This document shows positions 14,318 through 23,816 of a DNA stretch of 40,229 nt, one piece after another. Source of the DNA: Amycolatopsis iheyensis (GTDB taxonomy: Bacteria > Actinomycetota > Actinomycetes > Mycobacteriales > Pseudonocardiaceae); NCBI RefSeq assembly GCF_024703995.1, contig NZ_JAMXQV010000050.1:1-40229 (forward strand), read 5' to 3'. Position 1 is the stretch's first letter. Every line of letters starts with the position of its first letter. The notes under the pieces are model-generated. The model was given only the letters and a program-made list of their open reading frames with translations, did no database searches and was not told the DNA's origin. The position numbers and the translations under genes were made by a program.

Positions 14318-16177
14318 GTGTGTGGAATCGTGGGATATGTCGGGCACCGCCCGGCTCTGGACGTCGTCCTCGGCGGGCTCCGGCGCATGGAGTACCGCGG
14401 TTACGACTCGGCCGGCATCGCCGTGCTGGACGGCGGCGAACTGACCGTCGAGCGCAAGGCCGGCCGCTTGGCCAACCTCGAAGCCGAGCTCGACAAGGTC
14501 GGCCGGGAGACCATGAGCGGCACCGCCGGCATGGGCCACACCCGCTGGGCCACCCACGGCGCGCCGATCGACCGCAACTCGCACCCGCACCGGGACGCGA
14601 CCCAGCGCGTCGCCGTCGTGCACAACGGCATCATCGAAAACTTCGCCACCCTGCGCGCCGAGCTGGAAGCCGACGGCGTCGAGATGGCCAGCGACACCGA
14701 CAGCGAGACCGCCGCGCACCTCGTCGCCCGCGCCTACGCCGAGGGCGACACCAAGGCCGACCTCGCCGCCAGCGTCGCCGCGGTCTGCCGGCGGCTCGAA
14801 GGCGCCTTCACCCTGGTCGTGACGCACGCCGACGAGCCGGACACGATCGTCGCCGCGCGGCGGTCGTCGCCGCTGGTCGTCGGGGTCGGCGAGGGGGAGC
14901 ACTTCGTCGCTTCCGACGTCGCCGCGTTCATCGAGCACACCCGCGAGGCCGTCGAGCTCGGCCAGGACCAGCTCGTCGTCATCACGCGCGAGGGCTACGA
15001 GGTCCGCGACTTCCACGGCGACGCCGCCCAGGCCAAGCCGTTCACCGTCGACTGGGACCTGTCCGCCGCCGAAAAGGGCGGTCACGAGTACTTCATGCTC
15101 AAGGAGATCGAGGAGCAGCCCGAGGCGCTGGCCAACACGCTGCGCGGGCACTTCGAGTCCGGCCGGATCATCCTCGACGAGCAGCGCATCTCCGACCAGG
15201 ACCTCCGCGACGTCGACAAGGTCTTCGTCGTCGCCTGCGGGTCGGCCTACCACTCCGGCCTGGTCGCCAAGTACGCCATCGAGCACTGGACGCGCCTGCC
15301 CGTCGAGGTCGAACTGGCGAGCGAGTTCCGCTACCGCGACCCGGTCCTCGACCGCGACACGCTCGTCGTCGCCGTGTCCCAGTCCGGCGAGACGGCGGAC
15401 ACGCTCGAAGCCGTCCGGCACGCGCGGGAGCAGAAGGCCCGCGTCCTGGCCGTCTGCAACACCAACGGCGCCCAGATCCCGCGTGAGTCCGACGCCGTCC
15501 TCTACACCCACGCCGGGCCCGAGATCGGCGTCGCGTCGACCAAGGCGTTCCTCGCCCAGATCGCGGCGAACTACCTGGTCGGCCTGGCGCTGGCGCAGGC
15601 CCGCGGCACGAAGTACCCGGACGAGGTCGCCCGCGAGTTCGCCGAGCTGGAGGCCATGCCCGCGGCCGTCCAAAAGGTACTGTCCACTGTGGAGCAGGTG
15701 CGCGACCTCGGCCGCCGGATCGCCGACTCCAAGGCGGTGCTGTTCCTCGGCAGGCACGTCGGCTTCCCGGTCGCGCTCGAAGGCGCGTTGAAGCTCAAGG
15801 AACTGGCGTACATGCACGCCGAGGGCTTCGCGGCCGGCGAGCTCAAGCACGGCCCGATCGCGCTGATCGAGGACGGCCTGCCGGTCGTCGTCGTGATGCC
15901 GTCGCCGAAGGGCCGCGCGGTGCTGCACTCGAAGCTCGTCTCGAACATCAGCGAGATCCAGGCGCGCGGCGCCCGCACGATCGTGATCGCCGAAGAGGGC
16001 GACGAGACCGTCCGGCCGTTCGCCGACGAGCTGATCGAGGTCCCGGCGGTGCCGACCCTGCTGCAGCCGCTGGTGTCCACCGTGCCGCTGCAGGTGCTGG
16101 CCGCGGAGATCGCCCGCACCCGCGGGTACGACGTCGACAAGCCGCGTAACCTGGCGAAGTCCGTCACAGTCGAGTAA
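14318..16177 (+). CDS. glmS: Glutamine-fructose-6-phosphate aminotransferase (isomerizing)
   Basis: 619 residues. It makes glucosamine-6-phosphate from fructose-6-phosphate and glutamine, the first committed step to UDP-GlcNAc. The start must be GTG 14318, not the GTG at 14312, because removal of the initiator Met has to expose the catalytic Cys (start reads M-C-G-I-V-G-Y). The N-terminal class II amidotransferase domain shows GHTRWATHG, HNGIIEN and EGAFTLVV. Two SIS sugar-isomerase domains follow (VACGSAYHSG; SQSGETADT), and the C-terminal tail is DKPRNLAKSVTVE. nnr follows 17 nt downstream, so the two are probably co-transcribed. No glmS ribozyme is present, as expected outside Firmicutes. 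Confidence 0.97.
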   Translation: MCGIVGYVGHRPALDVVLGGLRRMEYRGYDSAGIAVLDGGELTVERKAGRLANLEAELDKVGRETMSGTAGMGHTRWATHGAPIDRNSHPHRDATQRVAVVHNGIIENFATLRAELEADGVEMASDTDSETAAHLVARAYAEGDTKADLAASVAAVCRRLEGAFTLVVTHADEPDTIVAARRSSPLVVGVGEGEHFVASDVAAFIEHTREAVELGQDQLVVITREGYEVRDFHGDAAQAKPFTVDWDLSAAEKGGHEYFMLKEIEEQPEALANTLRGHFESGRIILDEQRISDQDLRDVDKVFVVACGSAYHSGLVAKYAIEHWTRLPVEVELASEFRYRDPVLDRDTLVVAVSQSGETADTLEAVRHAREQKARVLAVCNTNGAQIPRESDAVLYTHAGPEIGVASTKAFLAQIAANYLVGLALAQARGTKYPDEVAREFAELEAMPAAVQKVLSTVEQVRDLGRRIADSKAVLFLGRHVGFPVALEGALKLKELAYMHAEGFAAGELKHGPIALIEDGLPVVVVMPSPKGRAVLHSKLVSNISEIQARGARTIVIAEEGDETVRPFADELIEVPAVPTLLQPLVSTVPLQVLAAEIARTRGYDVDKPRNLAKSVTVE

Positions 16178-16194
16178 TCGCCGGAGGCCTCGCC

Positions 16195-17634
16195 GTGCAG
16201 GGAATCTGGACCACGGAACGGATTCGCGAGGCGGAGGGGCGGGCGTTCGCCGTCACGCCGGAAGGCGAGCTGATGCGGCGGGCGTCCTTCGGGCTGGCGG
16301 TGCAGCTCGCGGACTTCCTCGAAGACCACACCGGCGGTGTTTCCGGCCGCCGGGTCGTGCTGCTCGTCGGCTCCGGCGACAACGGCGGCGACGCGCTCTG
16401 GGCGGGAGCTTTCCTGCGCCGTCGCGGAGTCGCCGTCACTGCCGTCCTGCTCAAGCCCGAGAAGACGCACGCGGCCGGGCTCCAAGCACTCAACCGGGCC
16501 GGCGGGCGAGCCGTGCCCGCCGCGGCCGGTCCACAGTGGATCGCCCGGGCCGACGTCGTGGTCGACGGGATCGTCGGCATCTCCGGGTCCGGGCCGCTGC
16601 GGCCGGACGCCGCGCGGCTCGTCGAGCTGGTCGAGGCGCCGATCGTGGCGGTCGATCTGCCCAGCGGCGTCGACCCGGACACCGGCGCGGTCGACGGCCC
16701 GGCGGTGCGGGCGGCCCGCACGGTCACGTTCGGCGCGCTCAAGCCGGTGCACGCGCTCGCGCCCACCCACTGCGGCGAGGTCGTCCTCGTCGACATCGGC
16801 CTCGAGCTGACGGATCCCGATCTCCGGCGGCTCGACATCGTCGACGTCGCCGCGGCCTGGCCGGTCCCCGGGCCGGAAGACGACAAGTACAGCCAGGGCG
16901 TGGTCGGCATCGCGGCGGGCTCGGCGACCTACCCGGGCGCGGCGGTGCTGGCGGCGGGTTCGGCGGTCCGCGCGACGGCCGGCCTGGTGCGTTACGCGGG
17001 CCACGCGGCCGACGTCGTCCGGCAACAGTGGCCGGAGATCATCGCGACGGGCACGGCCGCGGACGCCGGGCGCGTCCAGGCGTGGGCGGTCGGCCCGGGC
17101 ATCGGCACCGGCTCGGAAGGCCGTGACGTCCTGCGGCACGTGCTGGGCCAGGGCGTCCCGGTCTGCGCGGACGCCGACGCGACGACGATCATCGCGAAGT
17201 CCCCGGACGTCCTCGACGCGCGCGACCCGGACACGCCGCTGGTCCTGACCCCGCACGCGGGCGAGTACGAGCGCCTGATGGGCCGCAAGCCGGGCCCGGA
17301 CCGCGTGACGGCGGCACGCGAAGCCGCGAAGAAGTACAACGCCGTGGTCCTGCTCAAGGGGCACGTCACGGTGATCGCCGCGGCGGACGGCCGGGTCGCG
17401 GTGAACAAGCCGCACGGCGCCTGGCTGGCGACGGCGGGTTCCGGGGACGTCCTCTCCGGCCTGGTCGGTGCCCTCCTCGCGGCCGGGCTCGACCCGTGGC
17501 TGGCGGCCGCGGCCGCCAGCCACGTGCACTCACTGGCCGGGGCGATCGCCGCCCAGAACGCGCCAACCTCGGCCTCGGGCCTGGTCCACGCGATCCCCGA
17601 GGCCATCCGCTCCATCCGCTCCCTCACCCCCTGA
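16195..17634 (+). CDS. nnr: Bifunctional NAD(P)HX epimerase/dehydratase
   Basis: 479 residues with two fused domains. The N-terminal YjeF_N epimerase (~1-210; SGDNGGDAL loop, VDLPSGVDPDTG) interconverts R/S-NAD(P)HX. The C-terminal ADP-dependent dehydratase of the ribokinase-like fold (~225-475; LTPHAGEYERLMG, VVLLKGHVTVI, TAGSGDVLSGLVGALLAAG) regenerates NAD(P)H. This is metabolite repair of hydrated cofactors. GTG 16195 follows GGAGG. The glmS-nnr neighbourhood matches M. tuberculosis Rv3436c-Rv3433c. A long hairpin repeat begins at the first base after the stop codon. Confidence 0.94.
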   Translation: MQGIWTTERIREAEGRAFAVTPEGELMRRASFGLAVQLADFLEDHTGGVSGRRVVLLVGSGDNGGDALWAGAFLRRRGVAVTAVLLKPEKTHAAGLQALNRAGGRAVPAAAGPQWIARADVVVDGIVGISGSGPLRPDAARLVELVEAPIVAVDLPSGVDPDTGAVDGPAVRAARTVTFGALKPVHALAPTHCGEVVLVDIGLELTDPDLRRLDIVDVAAAWPVPGPEDDKYSQGVVGIAAGSATYPGAAVLAAGSAVRATAGLVRYAGHAADVVRQQWPEIIATGTAADAGRVQAWAVGPGIGTGSEGRDVLRHVLGQGVPVCADADATTIIAKSPDVLDARDPDTPLVLTPHAGEYERLMGRKPGPDRVTAAREAAKKYNAVVLLKGHVTVIAAADGRVAVNKPHGAWLATAGSGDVLSGLVGALLAAGLDPWLAAAAASHVHSLAGAIAAQNAPTSASGLVHAIPEAIRSIRSLTP

Positions 17635-17702
17635 GCGGCACTTTCCCTATGAAAGTGACCCGGAGCGCGCACTCCGGGTCACTTTCGTAGGGAAAGTGCC
17701 GC
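17635..17702. repeat. Long palindromic repeat, probable terminator after nnr
   Basis: About 30 bp of nearly perfect stem: the left arm starts GCGGCACTTTCCCTA (17635-17649) and the right arm ends TAGGGAAAGTGCCGC (17688-17702). There is a second self-complementary block GTGACCCGGAG / CTCCGGGTCAC inside, one mismatch, and a short GC loop. There is no T-tract. I recall this ACTTTCCCTA-type palindrome as a dispersed element in Amycolatopsis. It starts directly after the nnr stop codon. Confidence 0.78.
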
Positions 17703-17720
17703 CTGAGGGCGTGCGAAGAG

Positions 17721-17752
17721 TTATCGAGTTCTCTGTTAACTCCGGGCGATAA
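17721..17752 (+). promoter_or_regulatory. Candidate operator of the DeoR-type regulator
   Basis: A nested inverted repeat: outer TTATCG (17721-17726) / CGATAA (17747-17752) and inner GAGTT (17726-17730) / AACTC (17738-17742). It lies 18 nt before the GTG of the regulator, the expected place for autoregulation. The region is notably AT-richer than its surroundings. Confidence 0.45.
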
Positions 17753-17770
17753 ATCTGGTAAGAATGCCGT

Positions 17771-18604
17771 GTGAGCGGCGGCACAGCACCCGGAGACCGG
17801 AAGACCCGGCCGTCCGACGCCGTCGTCGAGCAGCGGCGGCAGGACATCCTCGACCACGTCATCGAGCACGGCGAGGCCCGGATCGACGACCTGACCAGCC
17901 GGTTCAAGGTCAGCCTGATGACCATGCACCGCGACCTCGACGACCTCGCCGAGCGCCGCCTCCTGCGCAAGCTGCGCGGCAAGGTCGAGGCCTACCCGGC
18001 CCTCACCATCGAGACCGCCGCCCGCTTCCGCGACAGCCTCCACCACGGTGAGAAGGAAGCCCTCGGCGAAGCGGCCGCCAAGCACGTCCAGCCCGGCCAG
18101 ACCGTCTTCGTCGACGACTCCACCACCCTCCTGCCGCTGGTCCGGCGCCTCGCCGAGATCGACGCCCTCACCGTCGTCACCAACTCGCTGCACGCCGCGC
18201 GCCTGCTCGGCCCGCAGAACGACGTCGTGCTCGCCGGGGGCCGGTACTCCCACGAGTACGACTCCTGCGCCGGTCCCGAGGTGCTGAACCTGCTCGACTC
18301 CCTGCGCGCCGACGTCTCGTTCGTCTCGGTCACCGCTGTCGCCGTCGGGCGGCTCTTCCACCCGGACCGCGACTACGCCGAGCTCAAGAAGGCCGCGCTG
18401 AAGATCGCGAACCGGAACGTGCTGGTCGTCGACCACTCGAAGTTCGGCCGCACCGCCACGTACGCGCACGGCGACGTCGGTGACTACGACCTGCTGATCA
18501 CCGGTGAGACCACTCCCACCGAAGAGATCGAGGCCGCGCTCAACGCGGGCACCGCGATCGAGATCGTCGAACACGTCGCAGAGGGGCAGCCCTATGACAG
18601 CTGA
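17771..18604 (+). CDS. DeoR-family transcriptional regulator of a sugar operon
   Basis: 277 residues. An N-terminal winged helix (about 20-75; RRQDILDHVIEHGEARIDDLTSRF, written here in two parts: RRQDILDHVIEH and GEARIDDLTSRF, then MTMHRDLDDLAERRLLRK) is followed by a DeoRC effector domain of phosphosugar-isomerase type (FVDDSTT, VVTNSLHAARLL, LAGGRY). Such proteins usually repress carbohydrate genes and respond to a phosphorylated sugar. The gene overlaps the kinase gene by 11 nt, so its likely effector is the product of that kinase or a related sugar phosphate. No SD precedes GTG 17771, and the transcript could be leaderless. Confidence 0.86.
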   Translation: MSGGTAPGDRKTRPSDAVVEQRRQDILDHVIEHGEARIDDLTSRFKVSLMTMHRDLDDLAERRLLRKLRGKVEAYPALTIETAARFRDSLHHGEKEALGEAAAKHVQPGQTVFVDDSTTLLPLVRRLAEIDALTVVTNSLHAARLLGPQNDVVLAGGRYSHEYDSCAGPEVLNLLDSLRADVSFVSVTAVAVGRLFHPDRDYAELKKAALKIANRNVLVVDHSKFGRTATYAHGDVGDYDLLITGETTPTEEIEAALNAGTAIEIVEHVAEGQPYDS

Positions 18605-20024
18605 GCTGGTCGCCGGCATCGACTCGTCCACGCAGTCGGCCAAGGTCGTCGTGTGCGACGCGCACACCGGGGCGATCGTCCGCACCGGCCGCGCGCCGCA
18701 CCCCGACGGCACCGAGGTCGACCCCACCGCCTGGTGGGCGGCGTTCCAGGAAGCCGGCCGCGGCCTGCTCGACGACGTCAAGGCCATCGGCGTCGGCGGG
18801 CAGCAGCACGGCATGGTGACCCTCGACGAAAACGACGAAGTCGTCCGGCCCGCGCTGCTCTGGAACGACACCCGCTCCGCGCAGGCCGCGCTCGACCTCA
18901 TCGACGAGCTCGGCGGGCCGTCGGTCTGGGCGAAGTCCGTCGGCTCGGTGCCCGTCGCCAGCTTCACCGTGACGAAGCTGCGCTGGCTGGCCGACCACGA
19001 GCCGGAGCTCGCCGACCGCGTCGCGCGGGTCATGCTCCCGCACGACTGGCTGACCTGGAAGCTCACCGGCGGCGACCCGGTCACCGACCGCGGTGACGCG
19101 TCCGGCACCGGCTACTTCTCGCCGTCCGACAACGCCTACCGCCTCGACGTCCTCGCGCACGCCTTCGGCGGCCGGACGCCGGAGCTGCCGGCCGTGCTCG
19201 GCCCGGCCGACGCCGCCGGCCACACCGCCGACGGCGTGCTCGTTTCGGCCGGCACCGGCGACAACATGGCCGCCGCGCTGGCGCTGGAGCTGCAGCCGGG
19301 CGACGTCGTTGTCTCGCTCGGCACCAGCGGCACCGTCTTCGGCGTCGCCGAGAGCGGCGCGGCCGACGCGTCGGGCGAGGTCGCCGGGTTCGCCGACGCC
19401 ACCGGCCGGTTCCTCCCGCTGGCCTGCACGCTCAACGCCGCCCGCGTGCTCACCGCGACGGCCACGATGCTCGGCGCGACGCTGAGCGAGTTCGACCGCC
19501 TCGCGCTGACCGCCGAACCGGGCTCCGGGGGCCTGACCTTCCTGCCCTACCTCGACGGCGAGCGCACCCCGAACCTGCCCGGCGCCACCGGCTCCCTGAG
19601 CGGGTTGACCAGGGACAACATGACCCCGCAGAACCTCGCGCGCAGTGCCGTCGAAGGCATGCTCTGCGGCCTGGCCGCCGGCCTCGACGCGGTCCGCGCG
19701 CACGGCCTCGACGTCCACCGCGTGCTGCTGATCGGCGGGGGCGCGCAGTCGGCGGCCGTCCGCGCGGTCGCGCCGCTGGTGTTCGGCGTGCCCGTGCAGC
19801 TGCCCGAAGTCGCCGAGTACGTCGCCGTCGGCGCGGCTCGCCAGGCGGCCTGGGCCCTGACTTCCAGTGCGGAACCCCCGTCCTGGCAAGGAAATCAGAA
19901 AGCGCGGCTCGAGCTGGACGAGCCGACCGAGGCGCAGCGCGCCGAGGGCCACCGGATCCAGCAGCGCCACCTCGAAGCCCGCGAAGCGGCGTACGGGGTC
20001 CGGCGGAATCTCGGAGAGGACTGA
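18594..20024 (+). CDS. xylB: Xylulokinase-like FGGY carbohydrate kinase
   Basis: 476 residues from ATG 18594. FGGY-family kinase: the N-terminal AGIDSSTQSAKVV is the ATPase-type phosphate loop, GVGGQQHGMV is the segment typical of xylulokinases, and VSLGTSGTVF plus LLIGGGAQSAAVRAV are C-domain nucleotide-binding motifs. The likely reaction is ATP-dependent phosphorylation of D-xylulose, but related kinases act on other ketoses and polyols, and no xylose isomerase is adjacent, so the substrate is uncertain. The operon order regulator-kinase-ABC ATPase suggests an imported sugar or sugar alcohol. Confidence 0.82.
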   Translation: MTAELVAGIDSSTQSAKVVVCDAHTGAIVRTGRAPHPDGTEVDPTAWWAAFQEAGRGLLDDVKAIGVGGQQHGMVTLDENDEVVRPALLWNDTRSAQAALDLIDELGGPSVWAKSVGSVPVASFTVTKLRWLADHEPELADRVARVMLPHDWLTWKLTGGDPVTDRGDASGTGYFSPSDNAYRLDVLAHAFGGRTPELPAVLGPADAAGHTADGVLVSAGTGDNMAAALALELQPGDVVVSLGTSGTVFGVAESGAADASGEVAGFADATGRFLPLACTLNAARVLTATATMLGATLSEFDRLALTAEPGSGGLTFLPYLDGERTPNLPGATGSLSGLTRDNMTPQNLARSAVEGMLCGLAAGLDAVRAHGLDVHRVLLIGGGAQSAAVRAVAPLVFGVPVQLPEVAEYVAVGAARQAAWALTSSAEPPSWQGNQKARLELDEPTEAQRAEGHRIQQRHLEAREAAYGVRRNLGED

Positions 20025-20027
20025 CCG

Positions 20028-21120
<1,093 letters not shown>

Positions 21121-21122
<2 letters not shown>

Positions 21123-21167
21123 CCTCCGGTCGTGGGAAACTGGAGGTCGCCATGACCTCCAGTTTCC
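21121..21167 (+). promoter_or_regulatory. Hairpin enclosing the alr ribosome binding site and start codon
   Basis: A perfect 14-bp stem GGAAACTGGAGGTC (21135-21148) / GACCTCCAGTTTCC (21154-21167) with loop GCCAT. The SD (GGAGG, 21142-21146) is inside the left arm and the alr ATG (21152-21154) spans the loop and first pair. A third copy, GACCTCC at 21121-21127, could pair with the SD alternatively. Translational control is inferred. Confidence 0.6.
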
Positions 21168-22258
21168 TTCGCGCCCAGGTCGACATCGACCTCGACGCGA
21201 TCCGCCACAACCTCACCCTGCTGGGCGCCCGCGCGCCCGGCTCCGAAGTGATGGCTGTGGTCAAGGCCGACGCATACGGCCACGGCGCGCTGCCGGTGGC
21301 GCGCGCCGCGGTCGAGGCCGGCGCGTCCTGGCTCGGCACCTGCTCGCTCGCCGAGGCCCTCGCCCTGCGCGAAGCGGGCATCACGACCCGGCTGTTCAGC
21401 TGGCTGGACACCCCGGACGTCGACTTCGCGGCCGGCATCGCGGCGGACGTCGACCTCGGCATCAGCTCGCTGGGCGAGCTGGCCCGCGTCGCCGCGGCGG
21501 GTGGTCGGGCGCGGGTGCACCTCAAGATCGACACCGGGCTCTCGCGCAACGGCTGCCCGCCGGCCGCCTGGGCCGAGCTGGTCGAAGCGGCGGCCGCGGA
21601 GCCGCGGGTCGAGGTCGTCGCGATCTGGTCCCACCTCGCGTGCGCGGACGAGCCGGACCACCCGGCGACCGACCTGCAGGCCAAGCGCTTCGCCGAGGCC
21701 TACGACGTCGCCCGCGCCGCCGGGCTCGACCCGAAGCGGCACCTGGCGAACTCCGCCGCGGTGCTCACCCGGCCCGACCTGCACTTCGACGTCGTCCGGC
21801 CCGGCATCGCGATGTACGGGCTCAACCCGGTGCCGCAGGCCGAGGACCTGCGCCCGGCCATGACGTTCCGGTCCGCGGTGGCGCTGGTCAAGCGCGTCGA
21901 AGCCGGCGAATCGGTGTCCTACGGCCACACCTGGACCACCCCGCGCGACACCACGCTGGCGCTGGTCCCGGCCGGGTACGCCGACGGCGTGCCGCGGTCG
22001 CTGTCCGGGCGGATGGACGTGTGGCTCGGCGGGCAGCGCAGACCGGTCGCCGGGCGCGTCTGCATGGACCAGCTGGTGGTCGACTGCGGCGACCACGAGC
22101 CCGCGGTCGGCGACGAGGTCGTCCTGTTCGGCGCCGGGACACACGGCGAGCCGACGGCCCGGGAATGGGCCGACAAGCTGGGCACCATCGACTACGAGAT
22201 CGTGACTTCGATGTACCGCCCGCGGGTGCGGCGCCGGTATCTGGGGGAGCGTTCGTGA
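21152..22258 (+). CDS. alr: Alanine racemase
   Basis: 368 residues, PLP-dependent fold III. It converts L-Ala to D-Ala for peptidoglycan. The PLP Lys is K38 in V-V-K-A-D-A-Y-G-H-G, and the second catalytic base is Y257 in SVSYGHTW. IDTGLSRNG and VRPGIAMYG are further family motifs. The start at ATG 21152 gives the conserved distance to VDIDLDAIRHN. The start region is buried in a hairpin (see 21121-21167). Its stop overlaps the hydrolase start (GTGA), making alr the first gene of an alr-hydrolase-tsaE run. Confidence 0.96.
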   Translation: MTSSFLRAQVDIDLDAIRHNLTLLGARAPGSEVMAVVKADAYGHGALPVARAAVEAGASWLGTCSLAEALALREAGITTRLFSWLDTPDVDFAAGIAADVDLGISSLGELARVAAAGGRARVHLKIDTGLSRNGCPPAAWAELVEAAAAEPRVEVVAIWSHLACADEPDHPATDLQAKRFAEAYDVARAAGLDPKRHLANSAAVLTRPDLHFDVVRPGIAMYGLNPVPQAEDLRPAMTFRSAVALVKRVEAGESVSYGHTWTTPRDTTLALVPAGYADGVPRSLSGRMDVWLGGQRRPVAGRVCMDQLVVDCGDHEPAVGDEVVLFGAGTHGEPTAREWADKLGTIDYEIVTSMYRPRVRRRYLGERS

Positions 22259-23352
22259 CACCTTCACGTCGACTGCTGGCCATCGTCGGGGGCGTGGGGG
22301 CCGTCGCCACCGGGACCGCCGCCGCCGCAATCGTCGCCGCGCAACAGCGGCGGCACAGTGAGGATCCGTACGTGGACGAGCCGCTGGGGGAGCTGAAGCC
22401 GGACCGTACTTCCACGGTCGCGGCCGAGGACGGCACGCCGCTTTCGGTCGAGGAGATCGACCCGGAGGACGGCGGGAAACCGGAACTGACCGTCGTGGGG
22501 GTGCACGGCTTCGCGCTTTCGCGGCGCTGCTGGCACTTCCAGCGCCGCGACCTGGCGAAGCTGCGGCTGCCGCGGGTGCGTCAGGTGTACTACGACCACC
22601 GCGGCCACGGCCTGTCCGGCGCGGCGTCCGCGGAGACGTCGACCATCGAACAGCTGGCGCGGGACCTCGACGTCGTGCTCCGGTCCGTGGTGCCGGAGGG
22701 GCCCATCGTGCTGGTGGGGCACTCGATGGGCGGCATGGTGATCATGGAGCTGGCCGCCGAGTTCCCCGAGCTGTTCGAAGAGCGCGTCGAGGGCGTCGCC
22801 TTCATCGCGACGGCGGCGGGCGAAGTAGGCGCACGCGGGTTGCCGCGTTCGCTGCTCTCGAAGTACAACCCGCTCACGCGCGCCGCCGGCGGTCTCGCCG
22901 GCTGGCAGCCGGGGCTGGTGGAGTTCGTCCGCGCGGCGGGCGGGCAGCTGACGCGCCAAGCCGTGCGGCGGCTGGCGTTCGGCAGCCGGGACGTCGCGCC
23001 CCGGTTGGTCGACTTCATGCTCGAAATGCTGGAAGTGACGCCGGTGCGCGGGTTGGTGAACTTCGTCGACACGCTCGGCAGCCACAACCGCTACGCCGCG
23101 CTGGCCGGGCTGAAGCACGCGGAAGTGCTGGTCATCGGCGGCGACTCGGACCGGTTCACGCCGTTCTCGCACGCCGAGCGGATCGCGGCCGAGCTGCCCG
23201 ACGCGGAGCTGGTGCGCGTCCGCGGCGCCGGCCACATGGTCCAGCTCGAGCAGCCCGAGCTGGTGAACAGCCATTTGATCGATCTCCTGCAACGCTGTTC
23301 CGGTGTGGACGGCGAAACCTCGTCCCGGCGAACCTGGTGGTGGCAGCGTTGA
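22255..23352 (+). CDS. Alpha/beta hydrolase between alr and tsaE
   Basis: 365 residues. The first ~30 contain a hydrophobic, Ala/Val/Gly-rich segment (RRLLAIVGGVGAVATGTAAA) that is either a signal anchor or an uncleaved membrane helix. The catalytic core has VHGFALSRRCW (oxyanion), DHRGHGLS, and nucleophile VLVGHSMGGMV. A late GGDSDRFTP provides the acid and AGHMVQLEQP the His. Substrate unknown. Hydrolases at this position between alr and tsaE are widespread in actinobacteria. It overlaps alr by 4 nt and tsaE by 16 nt, so expression is tightly coupled. Confidence 0.85.
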   Translation: MTPSRRLLAIVGGVGAVATGTAAAAIVAAQQRRHSEDPYVDEPLGELKPDRTSTVAAEDGTPLSVEEIDPEDGGKPELTVVGVHGFALSRRCWHFQRRDLAKLRLPRVRQVYYDHRGHGLSGAASAETSTIEQLARDLDVVLRSVVPEGPIVLVGHSMGGMVIMELAAEFPELFEERVEGVAFIATAAGEVGARGLPRSLLSKYNPLTRAAGGLAGWQPGLVEFVRAAGGQLTRQAVRRLAFGSRDVAPRLVDFMLEMLEVTPVRGLVNFVDTLGSHNRYAALAGLKHAEVLVIGGDSDRFTPFSHAERIAAELPDAELVRVRGAGHMVQLEQPELVNSHLIDLLQRCSGVDGETSSRRTWWWQR

Positions 23353-23816
23353 GTTTCGTGTTCCCGACCCCCGACGACACGATGGACTTCGGGCGCGCGC
23401 TCGGCCGCGTGCTGCGCGCGGGTGACCTGGTGCTGCTGGCCGGCCCGCTCGGCGCGGGCAAGACCACGCTGACCCGCGGCATCGCGGACGGCCTGGGCGT
23501 GGGCGGCCGCGTCAGCTCCCCGACGTTCGTGCTGGCCCGCGTCCACCCGGCGGGCGCCGCGGGGGTGCCGTTGGTGCACGTGGACGCCTACCGCCTCGGC
23601 GGCGACCTGTCCCAGCTGGACGACCTGGACCTGGACACGGACCTGGAGCGTTCGGCCATCGTGGTCGAGTGGGGCGAGGGCTCGGCGGAGCGGCTGTCGT
23701 CCGATTACCTGGTGGTCCGGCTGGACCGCCGCGAGGACGACGTCCGCGAGGTCGTGCTGGAACCCCACGGCACCTGGGCGGACCGGACGCCGGAGCTGGT
23801 CACTCCGCCGGTCTGA
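23337..23816 (+). CDS. tsaE: tRNA t6A biosynthesis ATPase TsaE
   Basis: 159 residues. Walker A is G36-PLGAGKTT44, followed by the family motifs SSPTFVLAR and HVDAYRLGG, and EWGEG in the C-terminal part. TsaE drives turnover of the TsaB-TsaD complex that makes N6-threonylcarbamoyladenosine on ANN-decoding tRNAs; tsaB and tsaD are at 26645 and 27786. GTG 23337 overlaps the hydrolase gene by 16 nt; a TTG at 23349 is an alternative. The 3' end overlaps the convergent carboxyltransferase gene by 17 nt. In M. tuberculosis tsaE-tsaB-rimI-tsaD are contiguous; here a two-gene minus-strand insertion separates tsaE from tsaB. Confidence 0.92.
   Translation: MVAALSFVFPTPDDTMDFGRALGRVLRAGDLVLLAGPLGAGKTTLTRGIADGLGVGGRVSSPTFVLARVHPAGAAGVPLVHVDAYRLGGDLSQLDDLDLDTDLERSAIVVEWGEGSAERLSSDYLVVRLDRREDDVREVVLEPHGTWADRTPELVTPPV

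Noticed and set aside
13994..15928. Minus-strand 644-codon open frame across glmS
   Set aside because: Complement of a certain glmS gene; amino-acid composition is shadow-like and there is no RBS.
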